Below are positions 1 to 7,564 of a DNA stretch of 33,551 bases, in pieces (the first letter of the stretch is position 1; each line of letters opens with the position of its first letter). The notes beneath the pieces are model-generated. The model saw nothing but the letters and a program-made list of their open reading frames with translations, had not been told where the DNA came from and ran no database searches. A program made the translations under genes and the position numbers. Source of the DNA: Candidatus Pacearchaeota archaeon (GTDB taxonomy: Archaea; Nanobdellota; Nanobdellia; Pacearchaeales; GW2011-AR1); contig PBZO01000001.1 in assembly GCA_002731115.1 (NCBI GenBank), positions 1 through 33,551 of the forward strand, given 5' to 3'.

Positions 1-998
1 CAACAATAAATCTACATACTTGGGAGGGTACAAATGCTCTTACCCAATTAGATATTCCTGATGGAGATGGATATACAAGTGTTAGTAGTATTGCTTTCCA
101 GAGCGCAATTATTAATAGTAGTGTTTGGAACTTTACTGCTGGTGGAAGTGTATCACAATTAAACACATCAATAGGTGATGAAAGTAATTCATTTACTGTT
201 GCAATTGGACAATTAACTTATAACTTAACAACTACTGGAACTGAAAACCAGACAGAGATAAGACTACAAGATGTAGGTGGAACAAACATTGATTCACCGG
301 CTATAATTATCTTTGAAGAAAAAGATGATAATAATGTTTATGAAGCATTAATTGTGAAATTAGAGAATGGTGTTGATGCTGACGATGGTCTTGGTATAGA
401 TGATGTTGAAAGAACTTGGAGTACTGATGATACTGCATGGGAACATACTATGCCAGGAGACAGTAAGATAGAAAAATCAGCTGATTTATGGGGTACTATT
501 ATAACAACAGATTCTTCTGATTCTGATCAGAAAACTGCTGTAATTAGTTATCCTGATGAGCAAGTATATGCTCAGTTATATGTGGCTGAAGAATCTGCTT
601 CAATAACTGCTGGATCTACTACATCTGCCTCTGCAACTCAACTTGGTGAAGTTCTTGTAAAAGATAGTGAAGTTAGCTCTGTAAGCACAAAAAACTTAGT
701 AATTATTGGTGGAAGCTGTATTAATTCAGCTGCTGCAAGTGTTCTAGGTGGAGCTAATTGTGGTGCTGCATTTACAGAATCAACTGGTGTAGGATCAGGA
801 CAATTCCTGATTAAAGGTGTTAGTGATTCAAGTATTACTAGCAAATTAGCATTAGTTGTAGCTGGTTATGAAGCAACAGACACTGTAAACGCTGCTCAGT
901 ATTTAACTACTAAAACAGTTGATACTGATAAAGAATACAAGGGAACTTCCTCAACAACTGCTGAGATGGTTGTAACAACAACTGAAACAACAGAATAA
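1..998 (+). CDS. S-layer protein, C-terminal part (5' end outside window)
   Basis: The reading frame is open from base 3, so about 331 C-terminal residues of a longer protein are visible. The composition (Thr, Ser, Gly, Asp, Asn-rich, almost no Lys clusters) is that of an exported surface protein. The last third carries the pattern of archaeal S-layer C-terminal domains: a strand ending in VIIGG followed by Cys and Asn, a second Cys in a GGANCG stretch, a Gly-rich turn (GVGSGQ), then LALVVAGYEATDT and a Thr-rich tail. Role by family: subunit of the proteinaceous cell envelope. No transmembrane segment or basic tail is seen at the C-terminus, so anchoring is not by a C-terminal membrane span. 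A T-rich tract follows the stop codon. An in-frame GTG at 354 is internal and not a credible start. Confidence 0.75.
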   Translation, partial: TINLHTWEGTNALTQLDIPDGDGYTSVSSIAFQSAIINSSVWNFTAGGSVSQLNTSIGDESNSFTVAIGQLTYNLTTTGTENQTEIRLQDVGGTNIDSPAIIIFEEKDDNNVYEALIVKLENGVDADDGLGIDDVERTWSTDDTAWEHTMPGDSKIEKSADLWGTIITTDSSDSDQKTAVISYPDEQVYAQLYVAEESASITAGSTTSASATQLGEVLVKDSEVSSVSTKNLVIIGGSCINSAAASVLGGANCGAAFTESTGVGSGQFLIKGVSDSSITSKLALVVAGYEATDTVNAAQYLTTKTVDTDKEYKGTSSTTAEMVVTTTETTE

Positions 999-1009
999 AT
1001 TCCAAAAAT

Positions 1010-1039
1010 TTTAATTTTTTTTTCTTTTTCTTTTTTTTT
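1010..1039 (+). terminator. T-rich archaeal terminator after the S-layer gene
   Basis: Downstream of the S-layer stop codon there is a nearly uninterrupted run of T with a few C on the plus strand. Oligo-T tracts without a required hairpin are the typical intrinsic termination signal in archaea. It separates the S-layer gene from the next gene, whose own TATA-like sequence lies at about 1069-1078. Confidence 0.6.
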
Positions 1040-1098
1040 AACACTTAGACGAAAGTCTCTAACAATAATTTTTTATACTCAATTTAATAGATTAATCT

Positions 1099-1668
1099 AT
1101 GAGAAAAATAATTTCCAAATATGAAGAAAACAAAAACAAGAAAATAAAACAATATGTTGTTGGAGGAATCCTTATATTTATTATGTTATTTAGCACCCTG
1201 GGATATTCATTTCTAGGAGGGACAGATAGTCATACTAACAAAATAATTTATAATGATCTTGAATTTGTAAACCAGAATAATTTTTGGTTCTTAAATAATG
1301 GAGGGGCTGAATATGTTTTCAAGTATAATCCAAGACAAATAGATTTTAGAGATATATCCGAATTAAAGGATATAAATAATTATTATGGAAAACCCTTGTA
1401 CATTTCTTCCAAGAATAAAGAAGCAGAATTAGAAATTGCACGAAATCTATATTCAATTGTCCAAAGAATACAACATGCTTGTCTAAAAAATAGAGAATGC
1501 ACGGAAAATCTTCCAGAAAAAACTTGTGAAGATAACTTTATAATAATTGAAGAATCTAATAATCCTTCAATAACTCAGGAAGATAATTGTGTAATCATTC
1601 AAGGTCCAAAAAAAGACTTATTAAAAACTATTGATGAATTCCTATTTAATATATTAGAAATAAAATAA
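1099..1668 (+). CDS. Conserved-looking membrane-anchored protein of unknown function (four-cysteine ectodomain)
   Basis: 189 aa. A short basic N-terminus (MRKIISKYEENKNKKIK) precedes one hydrophobic segment at about residues 19-40, then a soluble domain that should face outside. The ectodomain has exactly four cysteines (C128, C134, C143, C164), which could form two disulfides. I do not recognise a catalytic motif. The start fits a leaderless mRNA because a TATA-like TTTTTTATAC lies at 1069-1078. The next gene has the same architecture (basic tail, single span, four ectodomain cysteines), which suggests a functional pair. Function unknown; its place between the S-layer gene and an archaeosortase/DedA group hints at a surface role, which is inference only. 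Confidence 0.7.
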   Translation: MRKIISKYEENKNKKIKQYVVGGILIFIMLFSTLGYSFLGGTDSHTNKIIYNDLEFVNQNNFWFLNNGGAEYVFKYNPRQIDFRDISELKDINNYYGKPLYISSKNKEAELEIARNLYSIVQRIQHACLKNRECTENLPEKTCEDNFIIIEESNNPSITQEDNCVIIQGPKKDLLKTIDEFLFNILEIK

Positions 1669-1696
1669 TAAATCTTATAAACTCCTAAATAGAGAT

Positions 1697-2419
1697 ATGA
1701 ATATGGAAAAGAGAAAAGACAAGGAATATGAAATCTTTAAGATAAAAAAGAAAGGAAAAGAAAAAACAATAAAGATTCCTAGTTCTTCTGAGAAAAAACC
1801 AGTAACTAAAAAACAAATTAAAGAAGAGAATAAGATATTAAGAAATATATTAATAACTGTGGGGATATTAGGGATTATCTCTCTATTAATTTATTTATCT
1901 ATAGTCTCTGCAAAATCTTTTGAATATGAGGGAATATCATTTGAAATAGAAAAATATTGTGATTCCGGACCCTGCATAACCCTCTATAAAACTTCAATAC
2001 CTGTGAAATATAAAGATGGTGTAACCGGGAGAATAGTTGATGCAGACTATAATATTCGCTTAAGAAATGATCCAAGGGATTTAAAAAATGTTCCAGTAGA
2101 AGGAAAAATAGATTTTAGAAAAAACATTGTTCTTGAAATTACAACAGAAGATCTTTTTTGCGATGGGGATTGGAATCTGGCAATTGGAAACCTTCAAAAA
2201 TTAAATATTTTTGGAATGACTTTACTTGTAAAAAACAATAATGAAACTTATGAGCCCGAAAATGAATTTATGTTTATAAAAATACAACCAAATGATATTA
2301 CAAATATAATTGAAGTTAATAAAAATAATTATAATTTAAATGTTAATAATTGTGAAATATTAGAAGTTACAGAAAGATTAATAGTTGAAGCTTTTATTAA
2401 ATTTAATGAATTAAATTAG
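1697..2419 (+). CDS. Membrane-anchored protein of unknown function (second of a pair)
   Basis: 240 aa. The first ~48 residues are very Lys/Glu-rich and cytoplasmic in character, followed by one membrane span at about 49-71 and an external domain with four cysteines (C88, C93, C155, C219). No known catalytic motif is seen. A TATA box (CTTATAAAC, 1674-1682) lies only about 19 nt from the first ATG but 25 nt from the in-frame ATG at 1703, so 1703 may be the true start of a leaderless mRNA. The 3' end overlaps the convergent DedA gene by 17 nt. Same general build as the preceding gene; function unknown. Confidence 0.7.
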   Translation: MNMEKRKDKEYEIFKIKKKGKEKTIKIPSSSEKKPVTKKQIKEENKILRNILITVGILGIISLLIYLSIVSAKSFEYEGISFEIEKYCDSGPCITLYKTSIPVKYKDGVTGRIVDADYNIRLRNDPRDLKNVPVEGKIDFRKNIVLEITTEDLFCDGDWNLAIGNLQKLNIFGMTLLVKNNNETYEPENEFMFIKIQPNDITNIIEVNKNNYNLNVNNCEILEVTERLIVEAFIKFNELN

Positions 2420-3035
2420 CTTTTTTCTTTTTTAATAAAACGTAAATTACTAAAACTATTAAAGAGCATAATAAAATAATCAAGGTAATTAAACTCATAT
2501 TTGTACTTATCCATGCAGAATTACTTCCAAAAAAATACCCTACATAAATTAAGATTAATGTCCAAATTCCTGCTCCAAGAGATGTAAATAAAATAAACTT
2601 ATACAAATTCATCTTTGAAAAACCTGCAGGAAAAGAAATTAATTGTCTAATTACTGGAATTAATCTTCCTATAAAAGTTGTTATTTCTCCGTGTTTTTTA
2701 AAATAATTATCTGATTTTTCTAGTTTTCCCTTATTTATAAAAAGTATTTTACCATATTTTGATATTAATAAATCAATAACTGCTCTCCCAAGATATAATG
2801 CTAAAAAGAAATTAATTAGTGCACCTACTAAACTTCCAAGTAAACCAGCTAAAAAAACCATAATAAAACTCATCTCTCCACTAGCAATTAATGCTCCTGC
2901 CGGAATTAAAATAATCTCACTTGGAAAAGGGAAAAAAGAACTTTCAATTGCCATCCCAACAAATATCCCAAAATATCCCAATCCCTTTATGATTGATAAT
3001 ATTATTTCTATAAGTTGATAAAATAATTCTAACAT
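2403..3035 (-). CDS. DedA family (VTT-domain) membrane protein
   Basis: 210 aa with several hydrophobic segments and the hallmarks of the DedA/SNARE-associated family: an acidic residue before FPFPSE near the N-terminus (E31, P36, P38, E40), Gly-rich GS-x-x-GA in the next helix, and FIGRLIPVIRQ with R124, P127 and R130 followed by PAG at 136-138. Bacterial DedA proteins of the UptA type recycle undecaprenyl phosphate across the membrane, and others affect membrane lipid balance. An analogous polyprenyl-phosphate or lipid role here is inference. It starts 1 nt after the archaeosortase stop, so the two genes almost certainly share one mRNA. Family call firm, substrate unknown. Confidence 0.85.
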   Translation of the reverse strand: MLELFYQLIEIILSIIKGLGYFGIFVGMAIESSFFPFPSEIILIPAGALIASGEMSFIMVFLAGLLGSLVGALINFFLALYLGRAVIDLLISKYGKILFINKGKLEKSDNYFKKHGEITTFIGRLIPVIRQLISFPAGFSKMNLYKFILFTSLGAGIWTLILIYVGYFFGSNSAWISTNMSLITLIILLCSLIVLVIYVLLKKKKANLIH

Positions 3036-3036
3036 T

Positions 3037-3552
3037 TTACTTTTTTAGATTAGAATATAAATTTTTTATATCTGAATAAACAGGAATCTCTTTTATTTTA
3101 AATAATTTCACCTCTGTAAACCAAATTCCTATAACAAAAATAATACTTCCAAAATACCACAATAATTTATGAGTTACATCAAACCAAAGATACCCTGAAA
3201 CAAAAGCAGACCCCAATAAAAATATTCTTAAGATATTTATTATTAAAAGGGCTGTAAATGATAATAAGAGAATCTTCATCCTTTTTTTCATTTTTGGAGT
3301 TGATAAATTAAGAATTAATAGAAGATAATAAGCAGAACCAGCAATACATGCATCTACTAATTCTATAGAAAATCCGCCAATAGCAATTATATTCCCTGAT
3401 AGAGTTGCATCAAAAAACAAATTAAATAATAAATAAACAGGATAAATAGTAATTGGGGTGAAAATAAAATAAAAGATCCATAGATTAGGAACGGATACTA
3501 AAATTAAAATGAGATATCTGATGAATAAACTAGAAACATCCTTATTTTCCAT
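3037..3552 (-). CDS. Archaeosortase/exosortase family protein
   Basis: 171 aa, polytopic. It carries the three invariant positions of exosortases and archaeosortases: a Cys in IELVDACIAGSAYY (C69), an Arg in INILRIF (R109) and a His in VTHKLLWYFGS (H128). In the family these form the active site of an intramembrane transpeptidase that cleaves C-terminal sorting signals of surface proteins and joins them to lipid. The protein is short for the family, which suits the compact archaeal types. It is the first gene of a two-gene unit with DedA and diverges from a PAP2 phosphatase across a shared TATA box at 3572-3581. The substrate is not known; the secreted protein at 4309-5928 is a candidate only by position. 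Confidence 0.8.
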   Translation of the reverse strand: MENKDVSSLFIRYLILILVSVPNLWIFYFIFTPITIYPVYLLFNLFFDATLSGNIIAIGGFSIELVDACIAGSAYYLLLILNLSTPKMKKRMKILLLSFTALLIINILRIFLLGSAFVSGYLWFDVTHKLLWYFGSIIFVIGIWFTEVKLFKIKEIPVYSDIKNLYSNLKK

Positions 3553-3571
3553 GGAAATTAAAGAGGAAATC

Positions 3572-3581
3572 TATTTAAATA
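3572..3581. promoter_or_regulatory. Palindromic TATA box shared by divergent archaeosortase and PAP2 genes
   Basis: TATTTAAATA is its own reverse complement. Its centre (3576.5) is 24.5 nt from the first base of the plus-strand ATG (3601) and 24.5 nt from the first base of the minus-strand ATG (3552). That is the usual TATA-to-start distance for leaderless archaeal genes, so one box could serve both directions. A purine-rich BRE-like stretch (GGAAATC) lies on the 3564-3571 side for the plus-strand gene. Confidence 0.65.
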
Positions 3582-3600
3582 ATTTAATATTTATAAATTT

Positions 3601-4218
3601 ATGAAAAAAAAACAAGTAGTTTTTATTGGGATAATAATTTTCTTCTTAACACTTTTTAGTCTTTATTTTGATTCTGAAATTGTTAAAGGAGTTTCCTCTA
3701 TTAGAACTGCTTTCTTAGATGATTTTTTCATAGGAATTACATATTTGAGTTCTAAACTAGTAATTTTCCTCTTTTTAACAATGCTATTTGTATTAAGATA
3801 CAATAAAAGGAAGTGGATTCTCCCAATCTGGTTTACTCTTTTTCTATCGGCAGTTATTAGTTTTTTATTGAAGTTTTCTATACAAAGACCAAGACCTTTT
3901 CAATTAGGAATTATATCTCTATTACCTTCACTAGAAAAAGCAAGTCACTTAATATGGAATTTTTCTTTTCCATCATCTCATGCAATGATTATTTTCTGCA
4001 CAATCCCATTTATTTCAAGAAAATTTCCAAGATTTAAATATATCTGGATTATTTCTGCATTGTTAGTTGCATTTTCAAGAGTCTATTTTGGATTACATTT
4101 TTTAAGTGATGTAATCGTTGGAGGATTAATTGGTTATCTAATAGGAATAATTGTAATAAAACAAGAAAAAGAAAATAAGTTTTGGGAAAAGATTTATAAT
4201 AAAATCTCTAGAAGATAA
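3601..4218 (+). CDS. PAP2 superfamily phosphatase (membrane)
   Basis: 205 aa, about six hydrophobic segments. All three PAP2 motifs are present: K91-x6-R98-P99 in KFSIQRPRP, PSSH at 124-127 (the family PSGH) with the catalytic His127, and SRVYFGLHFLSD at 159-170 with Arg160, His166 and Asp170. The family removes phosphate from lipid phosphates or polyprenyl pyrophosphates using a phospho-His intermediate. Which lipid is used cannot be read from the sequence. It is divergent from the archaeosortase-DedA unit and shares its TATA region, so co-expression is likely. Together they could handle lipid-carrier recycling or lipid anchoring of surface proteins (inference). Confidence 0.88.
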   Translation: MKKKQVVFIGIIIFFLTLFSLYFDSEIVKGVSSIRTAFLDDFFIGITYLSSKLVIFLFLTMLFVLRYNKRKWILPIWFTLFLSAVISFLLKFSIQRPRPFQLGIISLLPSLEKASHLIWNFSFPSSHAMIIFCTIPFISRKFPRFKYIWIISALLVAFSRVYFGLHFLSDVIVGGLIGYLIGIIVIKQEKENKFWEKIYNKISRR

Positions 4219-4308
4219 TTATAAGTTAATCAATTGTGGAATAAATCGTCCAAAGAAAAAATTCATTGATTCTCTAATTACAAAATAAGTTATCATCTTA
4301 ATCTAATC

Positions 4309-5928
4309 TTATTTATCTCGCATTTTTATAACCATAGAAATAATAGCTACTATTAAAATTACATTAATTATTCCAATTCCCCATAAATACCTATTATCCC
4401 CCATAGATTCTGAAAAATTAAATCCCGATTTTTCAATTAAAACTGAAACAGGTTGTTTTGATACTATTTCATTTCCTGAAAGGACTTCAACATTAAATAA
4501 TTGATTTCCTAAAGCATCTTTATTCACATTGAATGTGAATGAAACATCTTTTGATTCTCCTGCACCTAAAACAATTATATTTAGATCTTGTGTAACAGAA
4601 GATGCCCAATTAGTATATCCTGTTGCTTTTACTGTATAAGTTGTTAATTCATCTCCAGTATTTCTGATAACTGATTTTACTATTAATTCTTCTCCTGCTT
4701 TTGCATCTGATTCAAGACTTGCAGAAACTAAAACTTCTGGTGAACTTGTTGGAGTTGGAGTCTCTCCACAACTTCCTTCTACTTTAAATGGAACATTAAA
4801 TTCCGAATCATCATCATTACTATTTTCATAAACTTCATCATCTTCGTTATAAACCCAAAACTTAATAGTATGGAATTTTTCTTGAGCATCTGTTGGAATC
4901 TCTACACTTGTAGAAAGTTTCTCATTTTCTAAAGAATCAATATCTCCAAGCATGACATCTTGATCTATTCCTAACTCCTTATTATAAATAGTAACATAAA
5001 CATCTTCTTGATCATCTTCTCCGATATTCCAAACATCTGCTGTAATCTGCATTTCACTTCCGCATGAAGCTACATCGGGTATACTAATATCATCAAGAAT
5101 AACAAAATCATTTTCAAGTGTTATTGTAATATCCTCTGAATTACTAATACATTCCATACTCTCTCCAAGATCATCGCTATAAGCCTTAACATATAAAACA
5201 TAATCATCCCCCATATCTGTATTTAGATCATCAGGATCTACTTGAAAATCAACTTTTATTGTTTCTTTTTTTCCATCCTTAAGATTAAAGTTACTTTCTT
5301 CATTATCAATTACCCATTTATCTTCTTTTGTACTATAAACTCCCCATTCAACAACAACATCATCTATATCTTCATCACCATCATTATCAACTCTAATATC
5401 AACTTCAATTTTATCGAGAGGATACCACTCATCATCACTATCTCCGAATCCCTTTGTATTATCAGGATTTACTTTACCAAAAGTCAAATTTCCTCCTTGA
5501 TTCCCTGATGAACAATAATTCTGATTATCAAATGTAAGTGTAATACTTGTTGTATTAGTATCAGTAGAGTTTGAAGCATTAGCTGCAGTGATTGTAATTG
5601 CTTTAGTATTCTTCTCAAGATTAAAATCACTCGAGATAGCAGTTGTATTTACCTTAAATGTTGCTGTCTTAGTACCAGTAATTGAAGTTGTATTTAATAA
5701 TGAGAGAGTTATTGTATTCCCATCCTCATCAGTAATTGTTGCAGTTGAAGGATAACTAAAATTAGAACTTATAGTTGAATTTACTATAAAAGTAGTAGAA
5801 TTTGAAGATTTAGTAAGAGTTGATGGGGAAGTTGGAGTAGAAATTGTGAGTGCTGCAAAAGCAAAACCAATGCATAATATTAGTATTAAGATACTTGCAT
5901 TAAATAAATTAGATATTTTACCTTTCAT
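4309..5928 (-). CDS. Secreted, C-terminally membrane-anchored surface protein with CARDB-like domains
   Basis: 539 aa. A signal peptide is clear (MKGKISNLF, then a hydrophobic run ending about residue 26 in FAFAALTIS). The Ser/Thr/Asn-rich N-terminal part is followed by an Asp-rich region (about 150-270), then an Ig-like domain of the CARDB type (about 280-385, with Cys and VWNIGEDDQEDV) and a second Ig-like repeat (about 395-495). The C-terminus has one membrane span (about 514-533) and a short basic tail (KMRDK). This build resembles proteins annotated as putative S-layer or adhesin-like proteins in DPANN genomes. The ending (polar stretch, span, basic residues) has the tripartite shape of archaeosortase targets, but no known sorting motif such as PGF is present. 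A TATA-like TTATAAAC on the minus strand lies near 5953-5961. Confidence 0.7.
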   Translation of the reverse strand: MKGKISNLFNASILILILCIGFAFAALTISTPTSPSTLTKSSNSTTFIVNSTISSNFSYPSTATITDEDGNTITLSLLNTTSITGTKTATFKVNTTAISSDFNLEKNTKAITITAANASNSTDTNTTSITLTFDNQNYCSSGNQGGNLTFGKVNPDNTKGFGDSDDEWYPLDKIEVDIRVDNDGDEDIDDVVVEWGVYSTKEDKWVIDNEESNFNLKDGKKETIKVDFQVDPDDLNTDMGDDYVLYVKAYSDDLGESMECISNSEDITITLENDFVILDDISIPDVASCGSEMQITADVWNIGEDDQEDVYVTIYNKELGIDQDVMLGDIDSLENEKLSTSVEIPTDAQEKFHTIKFWVYNEDDEVYENSNDDDSEFNVPFKVEGSCGETPTPTSSPEVLVSASLESDAKAGEELIVKSVIRNTGDELTTYTVKATGYTNWASSVTQDLNIIVLGAGESKDVSFTFNVNKDALGNQLFNVEVLSGNEIVSKQPVSVLIEKSGFNFSESMGDNRYLWGIGIINVILIVAIISMVIKMRDK

Positions 5929-6046
5929 CTGTAGTCATTTAGGAATTACTCTTGTTTATAAGGTTTTCTATTTTAAAAGCTATAGTTTAATTTTGAGATT
6001 GTCAAAAGATTTATATAATATTTTAGTCTAATTATAAATATAAAAG

Positions 6047-6430
6047 ATGGTTATAAAATCACAAGAAAATTCCCTAAGTGCATGGGCTTTTTTAATAGGA
6101 GTTATACTTGCAGTAATAGGAGGTGTTTTAACAGGAGATTATACTAATCCTATTATCTTAACTGTTATTATTGTTTTAGGATTAATTGTAGGATATTTTG
6201 TTGCAGAAAAAGATGTTCAAACTTTCCTTTTCGCATCAGTATCTTCAGTAATTGCAAGTTTTGCAGGAATTCAAGGACTTGCAACTAATGTTGCACTTAC
6301 AGGAATTACAGTAAGTGGAGTAGAATTAGGAAAGATGATTATATCTATTTTAATTGCCTTATTATTTTTATTTGTACCTGCAACAATCTTTGTAGCTATA
6401 AAAACAGTATTTTCTATTGCTAAAGTTTAA
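6047..6430 (+). CDS. Small polytopic membrane protein of unknown function
   Basis: 127 aa, with about four hydrophobic segments (roughly 12-31, 35-52, 60-80 and 99-123) and few charged residues. The two central segments are rich in Gly, Ala and Val. No enzyme or transporter motif is recognisable. A TATA-like TTTATATAAT at 6010-6019 lies 32 nt before the ATG, implying a very short leader. Its last 11 nt overlap the convergent dph2-like gene. Function unknown. Confidence 0.7.
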   Translation: MVIKSQENSLSAWAFLIGVILAVIGGVLTGDYTNPIILTVIIVLGLIVGYFVAEKDVQTFLFASVSSVIASFAGIQGLATNVALTGITVSGVELGKMIISILIALLFLFVPATIFVAIKTVFSIAKV

Positions 6431-7034
6431 GTTTATTTAAATTAATCATAGAACTATTCATATCTAATCTAGGGCATGCAGTATTTACCCATGAATCTAT
6501 TTGAAAGTTCTCAAATTCTCTTGTATCAATATTATTACTAATAAATAAATAAGATTCCTTATCTTTCAACTTCTTTTTAAAATCTAATGCTTTCTTTATA
6601 TTTTCTTGACCTTGTTTTGTTGAGATTATTATCCCTATTTTTTCTGCATTAAGAAACTTAATATAAGATGCTTTTTGTCTTTTTTTCAAGATTTCTATCT
6701 CCTTAGACAATACTCTCTCTAATTTATTATCTTCCAGTATATAAATAGGGAGTTTTGTCTCATAAGCTAAAGAAATTCCATGAAATCTTCCATCAGTTAT
6801 TAATAGTATTGCTCTTGTATCTCTAGAAAATTTTGGAATAGTGCACCCTAAGATCTGACTAAATTTTTTTATTTTATGTCCTCTTGAAAGAATATCTTTT
6901 ATTTTATAAGCAATATCCTTATATTGAATAGAATAAGTAATAGCTATATTCTTGGGAAGTTTTTTTGAAATTTCTTCTATCTTTGATTTATCTACCTTTA
7001 TTTTTACTTTTGTATCAATAAATAATGTTTTCAT
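6420..7034 (-). CDS. dph2: Diphthamide synthase Dph2-like protein lacking the N-terminal domain
   Basis: 204 aa. It matches the second and third domains of archaeal Dph2: ILGCTIP (C64), LLITDGRFHGISLA, and the C-terminal DSWVNTACPRL (C187). Archaeal Dph2 is normally about 320-350 aa, with three Cys, one per domain, holding a radical-type [4Fe-4S] cluster that transfers 3-amino-3-carboxypropyl to His of EF2. Here the first domain and its Cys are missing. The start ATG is supported by a TATA box at 7057-7065 (27 nt upstream); further in-frame codons upstream lie within and beyond that promoter and encode unrelated Lys/Phe-rich sequence. It may need a partner for domain 1, may be a changed enzyme, or may be decayed. 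The 3' end overlaps the convergent gene by 11 nt. Confidence 0.8.
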   Translation of the reverse strand: MKTLFIDTKVKIKVDKSKIEEISKKLPKNIAITYSIQYKDIAYKIKDILSRGHKIKKFSQILGCTIPKFSRDTRAILLITDGRFHGISLAYETKLPIYILEDNKLERVLSKEIEILKKRQKASYIKFLNAEKIGIIISTKQGQENIKKALDFKKKLKDKESYLFISNNIDTREFENFQIDSWVNTACPRLDMNSSMINLNKLKL

Positions 7035-7056
7035 GATATATAAAACAAAGGAGAGG

Positions 7057-7065
7057 TTTATAAAT
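7057..7065 (-). promoter_or_regulatory. TATA box of the dph2-like gene
   Basis: TTTATAAAT, centred 27 nt before the ATG at 7034. It fixes the start of the short Dph2 and argues that the missing first domain is not hidden by a wrong start choice. Confidence 0.6.
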
Positions 7066-7119
7066 ATTCGATAATGGCTATTTTTATAGAATACAAAGAA
7101 ACTAATAATAATTAATTTT

Positions 7120-7512
7120 TTACACAAACCTATCTTTATCTTCTTTCTTTGGTTTTTCAGCTTGCTTATGAATCTTTGCAAAAGAAGGTGTTACAACAAC
7201 TATATCTTCTAAAAATCCTGCAATACTTCCCTCAATTGCATCGGTTGTCTTTTTAATTTTAGAGATTGCCCTTTTTAATTCAATAGAATCTCTTTTTCTT
7301 AATATCTTAATATCAATAACTGCGATAGTATATCCCTCTCTTAGAGCATTAAGAATATCATTTACATCTTCATATTGCTTTAATACAAAAAGCTTTACAA
7401 TAACCTTCTTATCTTTTTTCTCTTGACCCAGATCAATTTCCAGATAATCATTATCGTCAGACTCTCCATCTATTGAATCTGAGAAAATCTTCCTTATTTT
7501 TCTTAATACCAT
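7120..7512 (-). CDS. sepF: SepF-like cell division protein (FtsZ membrane anchor)
   Basis: 130 aa. The N-terminus (MVLRKIRKIFSD) can form an amphipathic membrane-binding helix, followed by an acidic linker and a SepF/DUF552 core at about 35-112, including KLFVLKQYEDVNDILNALREG and a conserved Gly in EGSIAGFLEDIVVVTP. In archaea SepF tethers FtsZ to the membrane at the division site. A TATA box (TTTATAAAT, 7534-7542) lies 26 nt before the ATG, so the mRNA should be leaderless. The partner FtsZ is encoded at 10460-11590. The charged C-terminus (KPKKEDKDRFV) is not part of the core. Confidence 0.88.
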   Translation of the reverse strand: MVLRKIRKIFSDSIDGESDDNDYLEIDLGQEKKDKKVIVKLFVLKQYEDVNDILNALREGYTIAVIDIKILRKRDSIELKRAISKIKKTTDAIEGSIAGFLEDIVVVTPSFAKIHKQAEKPKKEDKDRFV

Positions 7513-7533
7513 ATTAAATTTACAATCAAGATA

Positions 7534-7542
7534 TTTATAAAT
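7534..7542 (-). promoter_or_regulatory. TATA box of sepF
   Basis: TTTATAAAT centred 26 nt upstream of the sepF ATG, the standard distance for a leaderless archaeal transcript. Confidence 0.6.
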
Positions 7543-7564
7543 ATTTCTGTGATTTGTTAGGTGT

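Noticed and set aside
960-998. Archaeosortase signal at the end of the S-layer protein
   Set aside because: The protein ends in a Thr-rich tail with no membrane span or basic residues, so it does not have the shape of a sorting signal.
2403-2419. Convergent 3' overlaps (also 6420-6430) as antisense regulation
   Set aside because: Overlaps of 11-17 nt are common in compact genomes and show no further structure here.
7035-7181. Upstream extension of the Dph2 frame by 49 residues
   Set aside because: The added residues show no Dph2 features, run through the TATA box at 7057-7065, and overlap the end of sepF.
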